A stretch of 64,000 nt of DNA from NCBI RefSeq assembly GCF_910592395.1, contig NC_088310.1, forward strand, positions 28,163,491 to 28,227,490, given 5' to 3'. This stretch comes from Lineus longissimus. Its lineage: Eukaryota > Nemertea > Pilidiophora > Heteronemertea > Lineidae. The translations under genes and the position numbers were made by a program. Under the pieces are notes generated by a model. The model saw nothing but the letters and a program-made list of their open reading frames with translations, searched no databases and was not told where the DNA came from. Numbering within the stretch: the first letter of the stretch is position 1; every line of letters begins with the position of its first letter. Shown here in pieces: positions 44,401-50,400 of the stretch.

Positions 44401-47400
44401 CCGTGAAGAGTTTGTTATCCAGGGATGTAGCACCAGCAGCTAAAGCCACCTTCAGATCTAAAGCTCCAGCAGTCGCTACGAAAGCTGTTGATTTTGTTCC
44501 TTGTGGTGTTGTAACAAGATTAGCCTTGGCAAAATACACATCTACAGCAAAGTTGTCACCAGTTGTTGACGCTAATATGTCATTCTTTGCCCCCGTTGCA
44601 GCGTTCTGTATACTAAATGTAAAGTTTGTGAGATCTGTTGCTTTGTTTACGATGAAGTCGGGATATGCAGCACCGGCGGGCGGGGTAAATGATGCGCCAT
44701 GTATATCTGTGAAAATAGAAGAGCTACGTTGAAATTCGGCTAAAGGACGAGCTTGGGGTCCTATACTACTGGCAGTCTCCAGGTGACTCAATGTACTTTG
44801 TGATAACAAATTCCTGGTACAACATAGCGTGAATAAAGCCGATGTGCCTTGTGGTAGTTGAGAGACGTTGACGCGACTTCGTGTAAATTATGATCTGGCC
44901 AACTTGGCTTGTCTATCTTTAATAGCAAGAGAGAGTCCTCTGCATTTTGGCACTTCATCTTGAGCGCTGTTACATGAAAAATGGCTAATATGCAACTCAT
45001 CATTCCGTGAGCCGAACCAACAATTAGGATTCGAACACTGAGGGCATGACCGCCAAACCCTCTCTTTTAGGCTTTAGTAGCTGTGCCAGTCAAACAGGAG
45101 GGTATTGGCTCTCGAAGAGGATTAGCTGCTAATCTGAAGAGCCCAAGACACCTCTGCCTTCCTGGTCGATCTGGCTTTTTCCTCTCTGGGTAGATATCTA
45201 ACCTACATAATTGTTTTGTGCACGAAACGTTTAACCTCTTCACTTAATTTGGATACTGCACAGACCTGGATCGCACATAAGGATAAGCTGCAGACATTTG
45301 TAGTTGTTCGTAGCATCATGGTCCACGAATGTTCCACCGTTGGCACGGTTATCGGGTGATACAAAGATGCAGGCGTACAAAGCCATCTGGCAGTCCGCTG
45401 AGGATAGAGCAGGGTAGTCGATGGTTCCTGAAACAAAGGAATTGTCTCTCTGTATATTCATTGCTTATGAATGCCTCTGGTTTTGTGACTTCATCCAAGC
45501 AACTTTCGAATTACTCAGAACTCCGTTGCAGCAGAGACAATATTGTCTATAATAAGAGAGCTTTATTGACGTAAAGGTTTGCCTGATGAAGAATGCGCTA
45601 CGTCCTATCAATCCAACTTAAAACTCCTTGTAATACTTCAAGTGTCAGCACAACTGTACCTCTTTTGTTTTTTGGGACAAATTTGACAAGTTTGATTTCA
45701 ACAATAACATTCACTGTATTTGGCCTGCAACCTCACCGATAAATGTAGAACTCGTTAACGCATCAATTCCACGCTGTAGGTCACTTGTTGCGAGATTGAT
45801 GGTGAACCGGTAGGCGTTGATCCCTGTCGCTGTCGCTGGCGGGTTGTTGGTAGGTGTAGCCGAGGTAGCGTAATATCCAGTAAAGGCGAAATTATAATTT
45901 GTTCCAGTCGCCGCTCGGATGTTGTTACGGTCATTAGCCGTCCCAGCATTTGCTAATATCACAGTGAAGGTTTGTCCGGATAAACCTAACGTCCCTTTCA
46001 TAGGACTACTGGCGTCGGGTACAGTCGTAAAGGTGGTCACTTCCAGATCTACAAAACAGCAATCGAACACAGAGTTGCAGGTGTATAGACCGATAGACTC
46101 TTTATCGCGAGCAGTGAGCATTACCTACCATTTTGAAAGCATATTTATATTTCTCCAATGAGCAGTTATCTATATGATTTTTTAGAGGGACATATTTGGC
46201 TTACTTTGGTTCCGAAACGCTAGAAAATCGTGATACTTATTCAGGTGAAACTTAAAGAGAGTCGTTTTTTACAAGCTATTAGTTCAGCATAGCACTTACC
46301 TGGGTTGCAGGAGATGTAGGACTTTATGTCCGTGCACATACAGTTGTTGTTGAGGTCATTGTCCGTGTAAGGAGCACTATCTATTGGAGGCGATTTATCT
46401 TTCGGTTCGACATTGGCGCACAGATAAATAAGATTTCCGCAGTTGGTGCTGTTTAATGCAATGGCAAGTTTTCCTTTCATAGTCAGCGAGTTACCAAACA
46501 ACAGACCATTATAAACTTCGTTGGGACTATCGAGTATTACTTCGGTACTTGACGCAAACTCGGGTGTCGAGAGAGGATTCGGGCATCCACCAGGGGCCAT
46601 AGTATTGATGTTAGACTGTGTGAATTTCAGATGAAAGTTTTCATCCGGCGCTAAAAAAAGACAATTCGTGACCGTTTTAGAGTTGAATAACGTGCGGAAC
46701 AATCATATCATGTCTATGGAACAATAATGTGTTAAATGGCCGTTTACGGTGTAGCAAAGGTTATCATTTAGCCTTTCCTGACGCAAGTATATAGGTATAC
46801 GACTGCAGCAACTGTAGTGATGAAATCTACATGCAAGAACCATTACGCGGTCAAATCCTTGTTGCCCTGAAATCTCTACCAAGAAACCAAGCAGTTGTGC
46901 CAAAAAAAGAGAATGCCATGGTGTCCCAATACTGGTTGGATCGCTGCCTCCGGAACCGGCTTCCCCGCTGACAGAGCGAATCGGTGCGAAAAGTGAATAC
47001 TCACTCGCAGTTAATGCAACTATGTCCTCTGTCGATGTTGTTCCTTTATTTTTAAATGCAACGGAGAATTCGACATTCAGTGATGGGTCGGTGTGTGTGA
47101 AGACGGCATCGGAGGCTACGGTAAACGAAGTCACTTCAACGTCTGGAATGGGCATGATCATCATTAGATACAACAGGTTTCATCGCAAAATACAAGTTTA
47201 AGAAGAATGGGTTCAACATTTGTATGTATTTGAAAATGCATTGGATTTTTTTGATTTATCAAGAAAGTTATATTGTTTGCCCGATTGCTACACAATCTTG
47301 AGGTCAAATAAGTTTTGATACGGGCGATACCATGGTATAGCGAAATAGATATTAAGAAATGTTGGATATGGCGCATATTACGCTCTGCTTTACAAAGACT

Positions 47401-50400
47401 CTTATTAAGAAATGCTAGTACTTTACGCTATGAAAGGGAGCCATATTCTATTGCTTATTTTCCCCTTTACCCTGTATCATAGCTGAATATAATTGACATA
47501 TATGTATGTTGTAATTCTGCAACCACTAATAGAGTATCCATATTCCATTCAACATAAACAGTTTACCAAAATCCAAATGCTTAACTCTAAACTTCCAGTA
47601 CACGTATACATTGTATGATCAATGTACTGAAATGATAAAAATCTTCACCTGGATGGCATCTCATCCGACTCGAAGCATCCTCACATTCGCAGTTATTGGT
47701 GGCGTCGCTGTCGACATATTGGGCGTCAGCTCCCTCTTTTATACAAAGACAGATATACTTGTACAGGCTGCAACCAGTCTTTGGTAGTTTTACATTTGAG
47801 GCTGTGAAGGTCAGTGTGTTAGCTCCTGCGGTTGTAGAGCCAGCAGCAAGGCCAACAAAGAGGTCTCCTGCATCTTTGGTGGGTGTGATTAGAGTGGTCT
47901 TTGTACCAGAATACGTGGTCTTCAAATCAACTTGTGCCAAGTAGACCTCCACGGCGTAGTTGAATTTCGCTGCAGCCACCGGCTGGATGTCGTTTCCTGT
48001 CCCTGTCGCCTGGTTCTTGATTTTCACCGTGATACCAGTAAGAGTAAAAGTTTTTTCTTGAATAATCATCGAAGGTGTTGCGGGCACAGCCAGGGTGGTT
48101 GGAACGATGTCTGGAAGTGAAAGCAGTCCAGAAGTTATAACATGACGCTGCTAAGTATGAGTAAGTTGGCTTTCGATTTCGTTCATTGTTCCGTCTCAAA
48201 TCAAATAAAATGCTCGTCACAATAATATGAAAACGCCACCTCTTATGACTGACAGAGAATTCTGCTAGAGACCCTCACACATGAGCTGCTTGGACATGCC
48301 GGGAGAACAGTCCAGGAACACTTAAATATTAACATGACTTACCAGGCCCACAAACAGTATTTGCTGAAGCGTCTGTGCATTTACAATTGTTGGATGAATC
48401 ATCATCAACGTACTGGGCTGCGTCTCCCTTCTTCACGCAGGCACACAGCCACGTGTACAGGTTGCAATTTGTTGCTGGAAGAGTAATGCCAGTGGCCGTG
48501 AAGACCTTATTCCCTGTGGCGGCACCTGCGTTTAGCCCGACCTGGAGATCTGTGGCCAGATTGGCTGTCGCTGCATACGCTGTGCTTCCAACTGGAGTTG
48601 TACCGAGATTGGCAGTGGCCAAGTACACGTCAACGGCAAAGTTATCTCCTGTAGTAACCGCCCTGATATTATTCCCAAGTCCAGCGGATGCAGCGTTCTC
48701 TATATCGAAGTTGAAATTGGTAAGGTCTGTCGCTGTGTTCTTGATGAAGATGGGATAGGTTGCTGCGGCCCCTTTGGGATCGAATGCCTTGGCCTTTATA
48801 TCTGAGAAGACAAAAAACTGAAGAGAGCTGAAGGCGAAATAACCTGGCTGCATTTTGTAATCTACACTACCCTAGTTCCAGTAATGTTAGGCCCGGGGAG
48901 TAGGCGAATATTGCAGTATGGAAATAGGTAATGAAACAAATGCGATGCCTTATGAATTACAGTACCTCTCCTATTGATTCCTGACACATTTCAGCAAAGG
49001 TGTACGAATTGCAGACTCCTTCCAACGCTTACCTGAAGAACAGGATATCAGAGACATCGATGGTGGTATGAGAGATTCTTTGCAAGCGCAATTGTTCGAA
49101 GTGTCGTCACCGTAGTTCGCAGCAGCTCCTTTACTAATGCAAACACACAGCCATTTGTAGTTGTTGCAGTTTGCAGACTGTAATGTGCCCTTGGCTTCGA
49201 AGGTCAACGTTTCGGTAGACGTTGTTCCGACTCCTAAGGTAAAGTTCAAATTAGTTGGTTCCAATGTGTTAGTGAGAGCTACCTTCCCAGCAGTTGTTGC
49301 AGTTTCGAGATCGCCCAACGCAAAATAGAATGCAGCGTCGTAGTTCCGCAACCCCGGCGCCACACCGGCTATATCACCTGGCGCTGCACCGACATTCTCA
49401 ATCTGGAGGGAGAACTTTAAAGCCACTTCTATATTCTTCAGAGCAATCGGATTAGTCGAAATAGCCGTGAAGGTCTTTGGTTTGATATCTGCAGGAAATC
49501 GAAAGGGAGTAAAATGTGGCGCATATAATAGAATGACTAGATTACACAGCTAAAAACTGTATAGCCCTCGGGACATAAGATTCTTGATGCACCTTGGGGC
49601 CCACCCGCCAGAAATCGGGAAAGGCTTGGCAGAAGAGGACACAGTCTGAAAAAGGCAGTATGCAGTGCCCTGCTTCATCTGGAAATGAATTGGCCAATGA
49701 TGAAAAAAGGCAGGGAAATAGGAATTTCCCCACATTACCCCACAGCTGTTGATAGTGTCCGCCTGTTATGTTTGTACTTACCGGCACAGGATATCTTTGT
49801 CCCCACAGCTGTTGATAGTGTCCACCTGTTATGTTTGTACTTACCGGCACAGGATATCTTTGTCCCCACAGCTGTTGATAGTGTCCACCTGTTATGTCTG
49901 TACTTACCGGCACAGGATATCTTTGTCCCCACAGCTGTTGATAGTGTCCGCCTGTTATGTTTGTACTTACCGGCACAGGATATCTTTGTCCCCACAGCTG
50001 TTGATAGTGTCCACCTGTTATGTCTGTACTTACCGGCACAGGATATCTTTGTCCCCACAGCTGTTGATAGTGTCCACCTGTTATGTTTGTACTTACCGGC
50101 ACAGGATATCTTTGTCCCCACAGCTGTTGATAGTGTCCACCTGTTATGTTTGTACTTACCGGCACAGGATATCTTTGTCCCCACAGCTGTTGATAGTGTC
50201 CACCTGTTATGTTTGTACTTACCGGCACAGGATATCTTTGTCCCCACAGCTGTACATCCGCAGTCCTGAGGGCGGTTGTCAAAGTCCTCGTACAGCGCAT
50301 CAGGTCCGGGCGAAACGCAGGCACAGAAGAATGTGTAGTCTTTGCAGTCGGTGATCGGAAGGGTTGCTATTGCCTCGAAAGTCATGGGGGAAGATAGGAT

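Noticed and set aside
49685-50354. Long open frames on the plus strand across the 63-bp array (194 and 201 codons)
   Set aside because: A stop-free repeat whose period is a multiple of three stays open in several frames on both strands. Only the minus-strand frame joins to real module sequence and splice sites.
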